Shown here in pieces: positions 18,472-27,892 of a DNA stretch of 64,000 bases. The position numbers and the translations under genes are program-made. The DNA comes from DASQGA01 sp963722715. GTDB lineage: Bacteria > Actinomycetota > Thermoleophilia > Gaiellales > Gaiellaceae. Within the stretch, counting starts at the first letter, position 1. Each line of letters opens with the position of its first letter. Location of the stretch: contig CAVROA010000011.1 in assembly GCA_963722715.1 (NCBI GenBank), positions 1 through 64,000 on the forward strand. Direction: 5' to 3'. A model generated the notes under the pieces. The model saw only the letters and a list, made by a program, of their open reading frames with translations. It had not been told where the DNA came from and searched no databases.

Positions 18472-20217
18472 ATGGTGGCTCGAATGCTTCGTGGAGGACG
18501 AAGCGCGATCCTCGCCGCTACTGCTGCAATCCTCGGACTCGGTGCCCTGGCATCGCTCCCCGATCGGACGGCGGCGGGTGGCTCCGACGGGCGCTCGGTT
18601 GCAGCCGATCCGTCGCCGATTATCGAGGAGCTCGGCGACGAAGAACTGCCTCAGATCGAGCCGTTCACCCCGCCTCGAGTGGCAGCGAACGCTCCTCGAC
18701 TCGGCAGCCTAAGAGTCGGCAACGGCCAAACCCGGTTCGCCGGCGACGGCACTCTCCTCACGACGATCAGCCCGAACGGCGACGGGTTCCGCGACCGAGC
18801 GATCGTCAGATTCAGCCTGGATCAAACGGCCACCGTGCAGATTTCCGCCTTTCGGACGGGTAGTGGACTGAAGCAGAAAGTCTGGGGGACCGAACAGCGG
18901 TTTACGCCCGGCCCCCATCGCCTCATCTGGCATCCCACCGAGTTCGTCCCGCCCCGGACCTATCTTCTCCGCCTGACCGCCACCGGCCGATTCGGCTCTC
19001 GAACCTATGGTTGGAATCGGCCCTACTTCACCGGCTTTCCGCAAGGCCCCGTCGTCCGCGTGCAGGGTGTTGACGCAGGCTTCAGACGCCCCGGCTACAG
19101 ACCGGGCGCTCTCGCCTACCTGCGGATTTCGACGGACGCTGACCGCCTGACGCTCAGGATCTTCCAGGCAGGTCCTGCGCCCGCGACGACCGGGCGGAAC
19201 GACTGGATGGATGGCGTTCCGATCACAGATCCCCGCCCACTCGACTGGCGGGGGAGACGCAGTTCGGCGCATACCATCGCGATTCGCCTCGGCCATTGGC
19301 GCAGCGGTCTCTACTACGCGCGGCTGACGGCAGCTGACGGTCGCGTCGGCTTCGCGCCCTTCGTCCTCCGCCCGGGAGTTCTAGGTGCTCACCGAGTCGC
19401 GGTCGTTCTCCCAACCAACACGTGGCAGGCGTACAACTTCAGGGACGCAAACGGAAACGGCTGGGGCGAGACCTGGTACGTGACACCGCGTATTCGCACG
19501 GTGAGCCTCGCCCGCCCACATCTGGACCGTGGCGTGCCATCGCACTACCGGCCGTACGACTTCGGGTTTCTTCGCTGGCTCTATCGCACGGGCCGGCAAG
19601 CCGACTTCTTCTCCGACACGGATTTCGAGAACATTCCGGACGCCCGCTCCCTACGGGCGCGATACCGCCTGATCGTGTTCCCGGGCCACGAGGAGTACGT
19701 CGCGAGGCATGCCTACGACTTGACCGAACGCTTTCGCAACCTGGGCGGCAACCTCGCCTTCCTCTCGGCCAATAACTTCTTCCGCCGGGTCGACCGCGTC
19801 GGAAGCAGCCTCCATCTGGTCAACCTCTGGCGCAATCTGGGCCGACCGGAGGAACGCCTGGTCGGAGTGCGGTTCATCGCCTGCTGCCGCGGATTCCCCT
19901 TCGGCCCCTACGTCGTCATGGCGAACGGGAGAGCTCCTTGGTTTTTCGCCGGGACGGGCCTTTCGAACGGAGACACCTTCGGTCGCGGCGGAATCGAGAT
20001 CGACGCGCGAAGCGGCCTCTCCCCATCCGGGACGATCCTGCTGGCCAGGATTCCCGACCTCTACGGCCCCGGGCGTTCGGCCGAGATGACGTTCTACAGG
20101 AGAGCAGTAGGTGGCGCCGAGGTCTTTGCAGCCGGGTCGATGAACTTCGGGGGGTCGGCGCTCAATCCCGTGACGAGCTCGCTCCTCGAGAACCTGTGGC
20201 CACGTCTAAACCGCTGA
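18472..20217 (+). CDS. exported protein with DMFase beta-subunit-like C-terminal domain
   Basis: This 581-residue protein starts with a signal-type helix (AILAATAAILGLGALASLP). Around residue 100, ISPNGDGFRDRAIVRFSL is the FlgD-like Ig-fold motif. The C-terminal half (about 300-581) resembles the N,N-dimethylformamidase large-subunit C-terminal region, which has a glutamine-amidotransferase-like fold (VVLPTNTWQAYN, YDFGFLRWLYR, FPGHEEYV). The DMF activity of the family's namesake needs a separate small subunit that is absent here, so substrate and activity are unknown. A palindrome abuts the start codon. Confidence 0.75.
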   Translation: MVARMLRGGRSAILAATAAILGLGALASLPDRTAAGGSDGRSVAADPSPIIEELGDEELPQIEPFTPPRVAANAPRLGSLRVGNGQTRFAGDGTLLTTISPNGDGFRDRAIVRFSLDQTATVQISAFRTGSGLKQKVWGTEQRFTPGPHRLIWHPTEFVPPRTYLLRLTATGRFGSRTYGWNRPYFTGFPQGPVVRVQGVDAGFRRPGYRPGALAYLRISTDADRLTLRIFQAGPAPATTGRNDWMDGVPITDPRPLDWRGRRSSAHTIAIRLGHWRSGLYYARLTAADGRVGFAPFVLRPGVLGAHRVAVVLPTNTWQAYNFRDANGNGWGETWYVTPRIRTVSLARPHLDRGVPSHYRPYDFGFLRWLYRTGRQADFFSDTDFENIPDARSLRARYRLIVFPGHEEYVARHAYDLTERFRNLGGNLAFLSANNFFRRVDRVGSSLHLVNLWRNLGRPEERLVGVRFIACCRGFPFGPYVVMANGRAPWFFAGTGLSNGDTFGRGGIEIDARSGLSPSGTILLARIPDLYGPGRSAEMTFYRRAVGGAEVFAAGSMNFGGSALNPVTSSLLENLWPRLNR

Positions 20218-20343
20218 GGCGGCGGGATAAGCGGGCGAAACGTCCGCACGCTGCGCACGGTCACTGAGGTCAGCCGGTCAGGTGGAGCTGGTACCTGCCC
20301 GTCCCGGGTTGCTCTTCGGCAGACACCCCGTCTGTAAAGGGAC

Positions 20344-22503
20344 TCATTCGCGCGGCGGTCCGTCGAGAACCTCCTCGATCCGCTCGTACAGCTGCTGCAT
20401 CGAAAAAGGCTTTACGAGTAAGGGAGCGCTGCCCTCGACGCCCTGATCGAGGATGATCGCATCCGTATAACCGGACATGAAGAGGATCCTGGCCTCGGGA
20501 CGAGTTCCGGCCAGTGCCCTCGCCACCACGGGCCCGGTGATCCCCGGCAGGACGACGTCGCTGAGCACAAGGTCGATCGGGCCGACGTAGAGGTCGGCTA
20601 GCTCGAGCGCCTCGGCGCCGGTTCCGGCGGTCAACGTCTCATAGCCCTTGTTCTCCAGAGCTTCGACGAGCACACTCCGTACGAGCTCCTCGTCTTCGAC
20701 GACGAGGATGGTTCCTCGCCCCGGGCCGTGCCCGCCGCCGGCGGTCGCCTCGGGTGGATCGACCGTCACGGCCTCCTCGCTGGCGCGGAGATAGATCCGC
20801 GCCCGCGTCCCTTCGGTCGGGGCGCTCTCCAGGAAGATGAAGCCGCCACTCTGCTTCACGATCCCGTAGATGGTCGAGAGCCCCAATCCGGTTCCGACTC
20901 CGAGGGCCTTGGTCGTGAAGAAGGGCTCGAAGGCCCTGGCGGCCACTTCCTTCTCCATGCCATGGCCGTTGTCTTCGACCATGAGCTGCACGTAGTCGCC
21001 CGCCGGCACGCGAACGCCTTGTTCCAGGTGGCCTTCCTCGACCCGGACGTTCTGCGTCGAGATCACGAGCTCGCCACCTTCAGGCATGGCGTCGCGGGCA
21101 TTCACGACGAGGTTGACTAGCACCTGCTCGATCTGATTCGGGTCAGCCTTGATCCTCGCCGCAGCCGGATCGAGCTCGAGGGTGACGATGATGTCTTCCC
21201 GGATCAGTCGTGCGATGAGCTCGTGTGCGTTTTGGGCAAGGAGATTCACCGCGAGGACCTGCGGTTCCAGGACCTGCTGTCGGGTGAAGGCCAGCAGCTG
21301 GCGCGTGAGGGAGGCCGCCCGCTCGGCGCCACCCTTGATCCCCGCCACGTTGCGCTTCACGACCTCGTCGGAGCCAGGGTACGCGTCGAGGAAATCCGCG
21401 TAGCCGCTGATGGCCATCAGCATGTTGTTGAAATCGTGTGCGACACCTCCCGCGAGCTGGCCGATCGCCTCGAGCTTGTGCGTCTGCCGGGCCTGCTCCT
21501 CGAGTTTCTTCGTCTCGGTCAGGTCGATCATGGCGCCGACGGCATGGGTCGCCTCCCCGGACTCTGCGCGCACGAGCATGCCTCGCTCGAGAACGTACCG
21601 CCAGGAGCCGTCGAACGCCTGGAAGCGGTACTCCTGCGTGAACCCGGTCGTATCGGGGGCGGTTATGGCGTGGATGAATCCGAGCTCGACTCGCGCCCGG
21701 TCGTCGGGGTGGACGCGAACAAGCCACCAGTCGTACGAAGGCTCGATCGCTTCGGACGGATACCCGAAGGTGCTCGTCATGCTCTCGGTCCAGACGGTGT
21801 CGCGCGTCGTGAGATCCCACTCGTAGACGGCGCTTCCGGTAGCGAGGCCGGCAAGCTTGAGTCGAGTGTGCGACTTTACGAGCTGCCCAAGAGCTTCCGT
21901 GCGCTCCGTGATGTCGAAGATCGCTCCGTCCAGCCAGAGTAGATCCCCGGCCGGGCTCCACATCCCCTGGCCCTTCTCGTAGACCCAGCGAATGGCGCCG
22001 TCGGCGCGGACGACTCTGAATTCGAGAGTGAACGGCAGCCTTGCGGACAGCGCTAGGGCGACGTCCGCCTCGACACCGGCGCGGTCGTCCGCGTGGATGA
22101 TGCTCGCAAAGGCGCGACGAGAGTTCCCAATGAAGTCCGAGGCCGGAAACCCTGTGAGCTCCTGGATTTCGTCACTGCAGAAAGCCATCGTCCAGGGCGG
22201 TTCCGCGGCACATCGATAGACCGCGCCTGGGACGTTAGCCACGAGCGTACGGAACTTTTCCTCGCTCGCACCGAGCGCTGTGCCCGCGAGATGCTCCCGA
22301 TCGAGAAGGGTCCGCTCCTGCCGCGACAGAAGCCAACCGCGGGCAAAGAGGGCCGCGCCAAGGACCAGCAGCGTCGAATGCAGCATCAGCCGCACGCCGA
22401 GTGGAGCCTCGATGATGGCCGCGCACATCACGAGGGCGCCGACGGCGAGGAATGCCGCCGGAACCACCGAGCGCATTCGCCCCGACGAGAGCAGTTTCCG
22501 CAT
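20344..22503 (-). CDS. hybrid sensor histidine kinase (2 TM, PAS-PAS, HisKA, HATPase, receiver)
   Basis: This 719-residue kinase starts at ATG 22503; a longer in-frame extension would run into the divergent kinase gene. Two N-terminal membrane helices come first, then two PAS sensor domains with PAC tails. The phosphoacceptor His lies in VAHDFNNMLMAISGYADF. HATPase N and G boxes are VNLVVNARDAMPEGG, DNGHGM and GVGTGLGLSTIYG. The C-terminal receiver has the acidic pair in VVEDEELVR and phospho-Asp in LVLSDVVLPG. The signal is unknown. No output partner is adjacent. Confidence 0.9.
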   Translation of the reverse strand: MRKLLSSGRMRSVVPAAFLAVGALVMCAAIIEAPLGVRLMLHSTLLVLGAALFARGWLLSRQERTLLDREHLAGTALGASEEKFRTLVANVPGAVYRCAAEPPWTMAFCSDEIQELTGFPASDFIGNSRRAFASIIHADDRAGVEADVALALSARLPFTLEFRVVRADGAIRWVYEKGQGMWSPAGDLLWLDGAIFDITERTEALGQLVKSHTRLKLAGLATGSAVYEWDLTTRDTVWTESMTSTFGYPSEAIEPSYDWWLVRVHPDDRARVELGFIHAITAPDTTGFTQEYRFQAFDGSWRYVLERGMLVRAESGEATHAVGAMIDLTETKKLEEQARQTHKLEAIGQLAGGVAHDFNNMLMAISGYADFLDAYPGSDEVVKRNVAGIKGGAERAASLTRQLLAFTRQQVLEPQVLAVNLLAQNAHELIARLIREDIIVTLELDPAAARIKADPNQIEQVLVNLVVNARDAMPEGGELVISTQNVRVEEGHLEQGVRVPAGDYVQLMVEDNGHGMEKEVAARAFEPFFTTKALGVGTGLGLSTIYGIVKQSGGFIFLESAPTEGTRARIYLRASEEAVTVDPPEATAGGGHGPGRGTILVVEDEELVRSVLVEALENKGYETLTAGTGAEALELADLYVGPIDLVLSDVVLPGITGPVVARALAGTRPEARILFMSGYTDAIILDQGVEGSAPLLVKPFSMQQLYERIEEVLDGPPRE

Positions 22504-22687
22504 GGGGTTGCCTTCGGCTAGCAACGCGGTGGCGCCAACCAATACGCCGTCGTGCTCCAGCCGACCGCCGTCAAGGCAAGTCCGAACGCGGCCGCGGGGC
22601 GTCCTGCTTTCATCCACTCTGTCTCGACCAAAAACGTGCCCAGCGTGAATGTTCGCTAGTTCTAGCCGGGAGCGGCATGCTTGGCCT

Positions 22688-24070
22688 ATGCGTACGGCGC
22701 GCCTGGCCCCCGTTGTTGGAAGCACCGTTTCGGTTGCGCTTGTAACGGCCGCGGTTTTCGGGCTCCGTACGGCGGTGCCCGTCCTGAGCCTCGGAGTTCT
22801 CTATCTCTTCGCTGTCTTGCCGGTCGCCCTTCTCTGGGGCCGGGCGTGGGGAGTCGTCGTCGCGGTGGCGAGCATGCTCGCCTTCAACTGGTTTTTCCTC
22901 CCGCCGAGGCACACTTTCCAGCTGGCCGATCGCGCGAACTGGTTGGCGCTCGCCGTCTTCGTGGTGACCGCCCTCGTGGTCAGCGATCGGGCAGCCCAGG
23001 CGCGTCGTCGCGCCGCGGAGGCGGAACAGCGCGAGCGGGAAGAGACGCTCCTCGCCGAGATGTCACTGGCGCTCCTGCAGGGTGAGCATGTGACTGAGCA
23101 GCTCGATCGCATCGGAAAAGCATTGGCCGGCGTGCTTGGCGTGCCGAGTGCCAGGATCACGCTCGGTGAGGCAAGGCCGGACGCGCACGACGTGGCGGTG
23201 CCATTGGTCGCCGGAGAGCGGCGAGTCGGGATGCTCTTTCTCCATCAAGACGCTCAGGGAGATGAGGCGGTTCGGCGTCGATTCCTGCCCGCGCTTGCCT
23301 CCCTCATCGCGATGGCGCTCGACCGCGCTCAACTCGAGCAGGAGGCGCTCGCGGCGGAGCGCCTTCGCGTCAGCGACTCCATGAAGACCACGATCTTGCG
23401 GGCAGTCAGCCACGACCTTCGCTCGCCGCTCACGGCGATGCGGGTTGCAGCGGAGAGCCTTGCCTCCCCCGCGATTGAGCTCGACGAGGCCGACCGACGC
23501 CATCAGCTGGACACGGTCCGAACGGAAGCGCGGCGGCTCGACCGGCTGGTGGCGAACCTCCTCGACCTCTCGCGCCTCGAGAGTGGGGCCGCGGCGCCGC
23601 GGCGAGAGCTGGTCGCTGTCGATGATCTGGTCGCCCAGGCACTTGGTGAATTACCTGCTCCCGAACAGGCGCGGGTCGTGGTGACGTTGGCGGCCGACGT
23701 GCCGCTGGTGGAGGTGGATGCGGTTCAGGTCGAGCGAGCTCTTGTCAATCTCCTCGAGAACGCGCTTCGGTATTCGCCGCCGGGCGCGGACGTTCGTATC
23801 TCGGCCTCGACAGAATCCGGTGAGGTCGTGCTCGGCGTCCGCGACGAGGGCCCGGGGATCGGCTCAGACGATTTGACGCGTGTGTTCGAGCCGTTCGAGC
23901 GGCTGGCCCCCGGTGAGGCGCGTCAGGGAGCCGGGCTTGGATTGGCGATCGCTCGCGGGTTCGCGGAGGTCAACGGAGGGCGCATCTGGGCAGAGTCGCG
24001 AAGCGGGGAGGGGGCAACGTTCATGCTTGCCTTTCCGCTTTCGGCGGCAATGGTCGAGGGCCACGTTTGA
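22688..24070 (+). CDS. KdpD-like sensor histidine kinase lacking the N-terminal KdpD/Usp part
   Basis: This 460-residue kinase from ATG 22688 has the four-helix DUF4118 membrane module of KdpD (LYLFAVLPVALLWGRAWG, FNWFFLPPRHTF), a GAF-like linker, HisKA with VSHDLRSPLTAM, and a HATPase (NLLENALRYSPPG, DEGPGIG, GAGLGLAIARG). The classical cytoplasmic KdpD and Usp domains, about 370 residues in E. coli, are absent. The response regulator follows with TTG overlapping its stop (TTGA). By family it should sense potassium limitation; here the adjacent output is a KimA-like carrier rather than Kdp-ATPase. Confidence 0.88.
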   Translation: MRTARLAPVVGSTVSVALVTAAVFGLRTAVPVLSLGVLYLFAVLPVALLWGRAWGVVVAVASMLAFNWFFLPPRHTFQLADRANWLALAVFVVTALVVSDRAAQARRRAAEAEQREREETLLAEMSLALLQGEHVTEQLDRIGKALAGVLGVPSARITLGEARPDAHDVAVPLVAGERRVGMLFLHQDAQGDEAVRRRFLPALASLIAMALDRAQLEQEALAAERLRVSDSMKTTILRAVSHDLRSPLTAMRVAAESLASPAIELDEADRRHQLDTVRTEARRLDRLVANLLDLSRLESGAAAPRRELVAVDDLVAQALGELPAPEQARVVVTLAADVPLVEVDAVQVERALVNLLENALRYSPPGADVRISASTESGEVVLGVRDEGPGIGSDDLTRVFEPFERLAPGEARQGAGLGLAIARGFAEVNGGRIWAESRSGEGATFMLAFPLSAAMVEGHV

Positions 24071-24756
24071 GCGGGCAGCGCGTTCTCGTCGTCGACGACG
24101 AGCCGCAGATCCTTCGTGCGCTCGAGACGACGCTTCGCGGTGCCGGCTACGAGGTGACGACAGCGGGGACGGGAGAACAGGCTCTGATTCTCGCCGCGAC
24201 CTGGTCCCCTGATGCTGTTGTTCTTGACTTGGTCTTACCGGGCAAGAGCGGTGTCGAGGTTGCGCGGGAGCTGCGCGCGTGGACGACCACCCCGATCCTG
24301 ATTCTGTCCGCCGTCGGTGATGAGGCTGACAAGGTCGGCGCGCTGGACGCAGGTGCCGACGACTACGTCACCAAGCCCTTCGGGATCGACGAGTTGCTGG
24401 CGCGTCTACGGGCGGTCCTGAGACGCTCCGGGCCGTCCGGCGAACCGATGCTCGTCGTGGGCGCTCTCACGGTCGACCTTGAAAAGCAAGCGGCAACTTT
24501 GCGGGGGAAACGGCTCCGTCTGACGCCGATCGAGTTCAGGCTGCTGGCGTATCTGGCCCGAAACGAGGGCCGCCTGCTCACGCATACGGCGATCCTTCGC
24601 GCCGTCTGGGGCAATGCGTATCAGGCGGAGTCGCACTACCTGCATGTCTACGTCTCGCAGCTTCGCCGAAAGATCGAGGACGATCCGGCGCGGCCGCAAT
24701 ACCTGTTGACCGAGCCGGGTGCCGGCTACCGGCTCGTCGACCCGAATGGGTCTTGA
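24067..24756 (+). CDS. KdpE-like response regulator (OmpR family)
   Basis: This 229-residue regulator pairs with the preceding kinase. The receiver has Asp10/Asp11, predicted phosphoacceptor Asp54 (VVLDLVLPG) and the conserved Lys in YVTKPFG. The winged-helix output ends in the recognition pattern YLHVYVSQLRRKIEDDP and TEPGAGYRL, as in KdpE. The TTG start overlaps the kinase stop by four bases. Expected targets are the downstream transporter genes; no operator could be assigned by eye. Confidence 0.9.
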   Translation: MSGQRVLVVDDEPQILRALETTLRGAGYEVTTAGTGEQALILAATWSPDAVVLDLVLPGKSGVEVARELRAWTTTPILILSAVGDEADKVGALDAGADDYVTKPFGIDELLARLRAVLRRSGPSGEPMLVVGALTVDLEKQAATLRGKRLRLTPIEFRLLAYLARNEGRLLTHTAILRAVWGNAYQAESHYLHVYVSQLRRKIEDDPARPQYLLTEPGAGYRLVDPNGS

Positions 24757-24935
24757 GCTTCCGTTGAGCCGGTAGGCGGAAATCCTGAGCCGCGGTTGAT
24801 TCGGCCGGCCCTACGGTCGGTGGATGATCGTTGCGGAGACGATTGCGAGGCGCCGGCTCGCTCGCCAGGTCCGGCGGCTCGCTCAGAGCGGAGCGCGATC
24901 ACGGTCACCGCGCCGGAGTCGTCGAGTTCGCAGTC

Positions 24936-25133
24936 ATGCACGTGCGTCTGGAGCTGTACGACCAGCTTGCGCGTTGTGTTGAGAATCGCCACGTCATTCT
25001 CGAGCCGCGCGGGGTCGCCGAGCTTGAGGCGCTGCTGCAGGAAGACCCGCCGATCCGCGACTACGGATTGCGAGCTCGTGAGCGAAACGAACGGCTCGCC
25101 CGGATCCTTTCCGATCTCGGTGGGCCGGAATGA
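24936..25133 (+). CDS. small protein upstream of KimA-like transporter
   Basis: This 65-residue candidate starts at ATG 24936 and its stop overlaps the transporter start as ATGA, which favours translation. The sequence is charged (MHVRLELYDQLARC, ERNERLARILSDLGGP), probably all alpha-helical, without membrane segments. I do not recognise it. The 179 bases before it carry no gene I can support and may hold the transporter promoter. Confidence 0.5.
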   Translation: MHVRLELYDQLARCVENRHVILEPRGVAELEALLQEDPPIRDYGLRARERNERLARILSDLGGPE

Positions 25134-27406
25134 CGGAGGTATCGGAGCGTCCGGCTGGGGCGGCGCTCAAGCGAGCGCTGATCGGGCGGCCAAGGTCAAG
25201 CGAGGACGTTGGCGAGACCCTCCTTTCGAAGAAGCTTGCGCTTCCGATCTTCGCGTCCGATCCGCTCTCGTCGGTCGCCTATGCAACCGAGGCAGCGCTC
25301 GTTGTCCTGCTCGCGGCAAGCCTGACGGCGGCGCACCTGGTGTTGCCGATCTCGATCGCGATCTCGGTGCTGCTCGCGATCGTCGTCATCTCCTACCGTC
25401 AGACGGTTCGCGCCTATGAGACGAGCGGCGGCGCCTACGTGGTCGCGCGGGACAACCTCGGAACGACGCCCAGCTTGGTGGCGGCCGCGGCGCTCCTGGT
25501 CGACTACGTCCTCACCGTCGCCGTCTCGGTCACCGCGGGTGTCGTCGCGCTCACCTCCGCGGCGCCCGCGCTGGAGAGTCACAAAGTCGCGATCTCCCTT
25601 GGGTTCGTCCTCTTGCTTACGCTCGCGAACCTTCGAGGGGTGCGCGAGTCGGGGATGCTCTTTGCGATCCCGACATACGCCTTTGTCGCGGTCATGTACG
25701 TGATGGTCGCAACCGGGGTCGGCAAGTGCGTGGCCGGCACGTGTCCGCAAGCGCAGGTACCGGATGCCATTCCGGCCGGTGTCGGCGCGGTTGGGGTCAT
25801 CGTTCTCCTTCGCGCCTTCGCTTCGGGCGCTGCCGCCCTCACCGGAGTGGAGGCGATCTCGAACGGTGTCGGTGCCTTCAAGCAGCCACGGGGCGAAAAC
25901 GCAGCCAAGACGCTCACCGCGATGGGACTGATCGCGATCAGCCTCTTCCTCGGTGTCTCGTACCTCGCCGTCGAGATGGGCGCTCGTCCCAGTGAAAGCG
26001 TTTCGGTCCTCTCCGAGGTCGCGCGGGCAACGTTCCCCGCATCGTCGGCTGCCGGGTTCCTCTACTACCTCGTCCAGGCACTCACGTTCGGCATCCTCGT
26101 GCTGGCCGCCAACACCTCCTACCAAGGCTTCCCACGTCTCGCGGCCGTGCTCGCTCGCGACGGGTATTTCCCACGCCAGTTCGTCAACCTCGGCGACCGG
26201 CTCGTCTACTCAAACGGAATCGTCGTCCTCGCCGGCGTCGCGGCCCTCCTCATCTGGGCTTTTCACGCCGACGTCATTTCCCTCATCCATCTCTATGTAA
26301 TCGGGGTCTTCATCGCATTCACGCTCTCCCAGACCGGCATGGTCCGGCACTGGCGCGCCGAACGCGGGCCCGGCTGGCAACGGCGGGCCGCGATCAACGG
26401 CCTCGGCGCGCTCACGACCGGCCTCGTTGCTCTCCTCGTTATCCAGACCAAGTTCCTCGACGGCGCCTGGATGGTGACGATCGCGATCCCGGTCCTCGTT
26501 CTCCTCTTCTTCGCCGTTCACCGCCACTACCGAGTCGTCGCGCGGCGTCTCCACGCCGGTGCGGCCGCCGTCCGCGCCGAACCCGCTCCCTCGAACACGA
26601 CCGTCATCTATGTCGAGGCAATCGACCCTGCGACCGAGCTTGCCGCCTGGTACGCCCGGCGAATCGCCGGGGATGACCTTCGAGCCATCCATGTTCCCGA
26701 CCCCGCTCGCCGGCTGAGCGACCCACGTGGCGACTGGTGGCCCGTAGGCCGCTGCCGAGTGGAGACACTCAATCCCCGCGACGGCCGCGTGGACGCCGTC
26801 CTCGACTACCTCTGGTCGCTTCCACACGGCGAGTCGCGCTTCGTCACCCTGATCGTGCCCGAGAGCTTCGACCGTCCGTCACTTGCGAGGGCGATCACCC
26901 GACGAACGACGTTCTCGCTCAAGGTGCGCCTTCGCACGGAGCCGGGGATCGTCGTCACCGATGTTCCCGTGGTCGCCCGCGATGAACTGGTGGTTCCCGC
27001 CGACAGTCGCCGAATTGTCGGCCGGGTGCTCGTCTCGGGCGTCCAGGCCGCCTCGCTCCGCGCAATCCGCTACGCCGAGACGTTAGGCCTGGACGACACG
27101 AGGGCGCTCTTCTTCGCCTTCGACGAGGAGGAAGAGCAGCGCATGCGCGCTGTGTGGCTGCGCGAAGAAGTGGGGATCCCGCTCGAGGTAGTTCGCGCGC
27201 CCTATCGTGACCTGGGCGAGCCGCTCCTCCGCCATCTACGCATGCTGACCGACGATCCCGGAACCGTTGTCTCGGTGGTCATGCCCGAGCTCGTCTTTTC
27301 GGGCTGGCGCGCACTTCTCCACAACCAGCGCGCGCTCTACCTCAAGCGCCTTCTCCTCTTCGAGCCCCACGTGATCCTTTCGAGCGTCCCGTACCACCTG
27401 CCATGA
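25130..27406 (+). CDS. APC-superfamily transporter, KimA-like potassium importer
   Basis: This 758-residue protein has an N-terminal membrane part of about twelve helices (residues about 40-470). It shows the KUP/KimA hallmarks LPIFASDPLSSVAYATEAAL and TSGGAYVVARDNLG, and a long cytoplasmic C-terminus (about 290 residues), as in KimA (YdaO) of Bacillus subtilis, a proton-coupled potassium importer shut off by c-di-AMP. Potassium as substrate is inferred from family and from the neighbouring KdpDE-like pair; amino acid transport is the main alternative. Both ends overlap neighbours (ATGA), indicating an operon. Confidence 0.82.
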   Translation: MTEVSERPAGAALKRALIGRPRSSEDVGETLLSKKLALPIFASDPLSSVAYATEAALVVLLAASLTAAHLVLPISIAISVLLAIVVISYRQTVRAYETSGGAYVVARDNLGTTPSLVAAAALLVDYVLTVAVSVTAGVVALTSAAPALESHKVAISLGFVLLLTLANLRGVRESGMLFAIPTYAFVAVMYVMVATGVGKCVAGTCPQAQVPDAIPAGVGAVGVIVLLRAFASGAAALTGVEAISNGVGAFKQPRGENAAKTLTAMGLIAISLFLGVSYLAVEMGARPSESVSVLSEVARATFPASSAAGFLYYLVQALTFGILVLAANTSYQGFPRLAAVLARDGYFPRQFVNLGDRLVYSNGIVVLAGVAALLIWAFHADVISLIHLYVIGVFIAFTLSQTGMVRHWRAERGPGWQRRAAINGLGALTTGLVALLVIQTKFLDGAWMVTIAIPVLVLLFFAVHRHYRVVARRLHAGAAAVRAEPAPSNTTVIYVEAIDPATELAAWYARRIAGDDLRAIHVPDPARRLSDPRGDWWPVGRCRVETLNPRDGRVDAVLDYLWSLPHGESRFVTLIVPESFDRPSLARAITRRTTFSLKVRLRTEPGIVVTDVPVVARDELVVPADSRRIVGRVLVSGVQAASLRAIRYAETLGLDDTRALFFAFDEEEEQRMRAVWLREEVGIPLEVVRAPYRDLGEPLLRHLRMLTDDPGTVVSVVMPELVFSGWRALLHNQRALYLKRLLLFEPHVILSSVPYHLP

Positions 27407-27819
27407 GCGTGCCGGACCCTGGACGCCGCGGGTTGGTGCTGGTCGCATGGGATGGTTCGGAGACAGGCCGGCGGGCGCTCCTTCACGCTGCCCGAGTCGT
27501 CGGCCGTGGCGGGCGCGTTGCGGTCGTCAACGTCCTCCCGGCACAGTCGATCGGCTCACGGCTTCAGACGGTGTCCGACGAGGCCCGGGCAGAGCAGTGG
27601 TCCGTCTTGGAGCAAGCCGCGGTCCTCCTTGCTCAGTCCGGGGTGCACGCAGAGCTCATCGCAGCCACCGGGGATCCACTCGCCGAGATTGCGGCGACTG
27701 CAAAGCGACTCCACGCCGAGACAGTCGTCGTCGGGCGCTCGGGCGGCCGCCGACTCCACGGGCGAGTCGCAGATCGCCTCGTTCGACGAGGCGGGCCCGA
27801 TGTTCTCGTCGTTCACTGA
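27403..27819 (+). CDS. universal stress protein (UspA family)
   Basis: This 138-residue single-domain Usp has the opening LVLVAWDGSETGRRAL (the Asp contacts nucleotide in the family) and a C-terminal ATP-binding-type G-rich segment (VVGRSGGRRLHGRVADRLVRRGGPDVLVVH). The start overlaps the transporter stop (ATGA). KdpD normally contains a Usp domain in its N-terminal half, which the kinase here lacks, so this stand-alone Usp may supply that function. That link is inference. Confidence 0.88.
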   Translation: MSVPDPGRRGLVLVAWDGSETGRRALLHAARVVGRGGRVAVVNVLPAQSIGSRLQTVSDEARAEQWSVLEQAAVLLAQSGVHAELIAATGDPLAEIAATAKRLHAETVVVGRSGGRRLHGRVADRLVRRGGPDVLVVH

Positions 27820-27892
27820 AGGCCGTTCCAACTTCGTGTAAACACCGCGCGCGCTGCCGGGTGTCCGCCGAGCCGGGCTCTAGGGTAAGACG

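Noticed and set aside
24757..25129. c-di-AMP (ydaO-type) riboswitch before the KimA-like gene
   Set aside because: The gap is partly coding and I could not find the conserved core of that riboswitch. The region before the lysin at 45775-45846 is too short for one.
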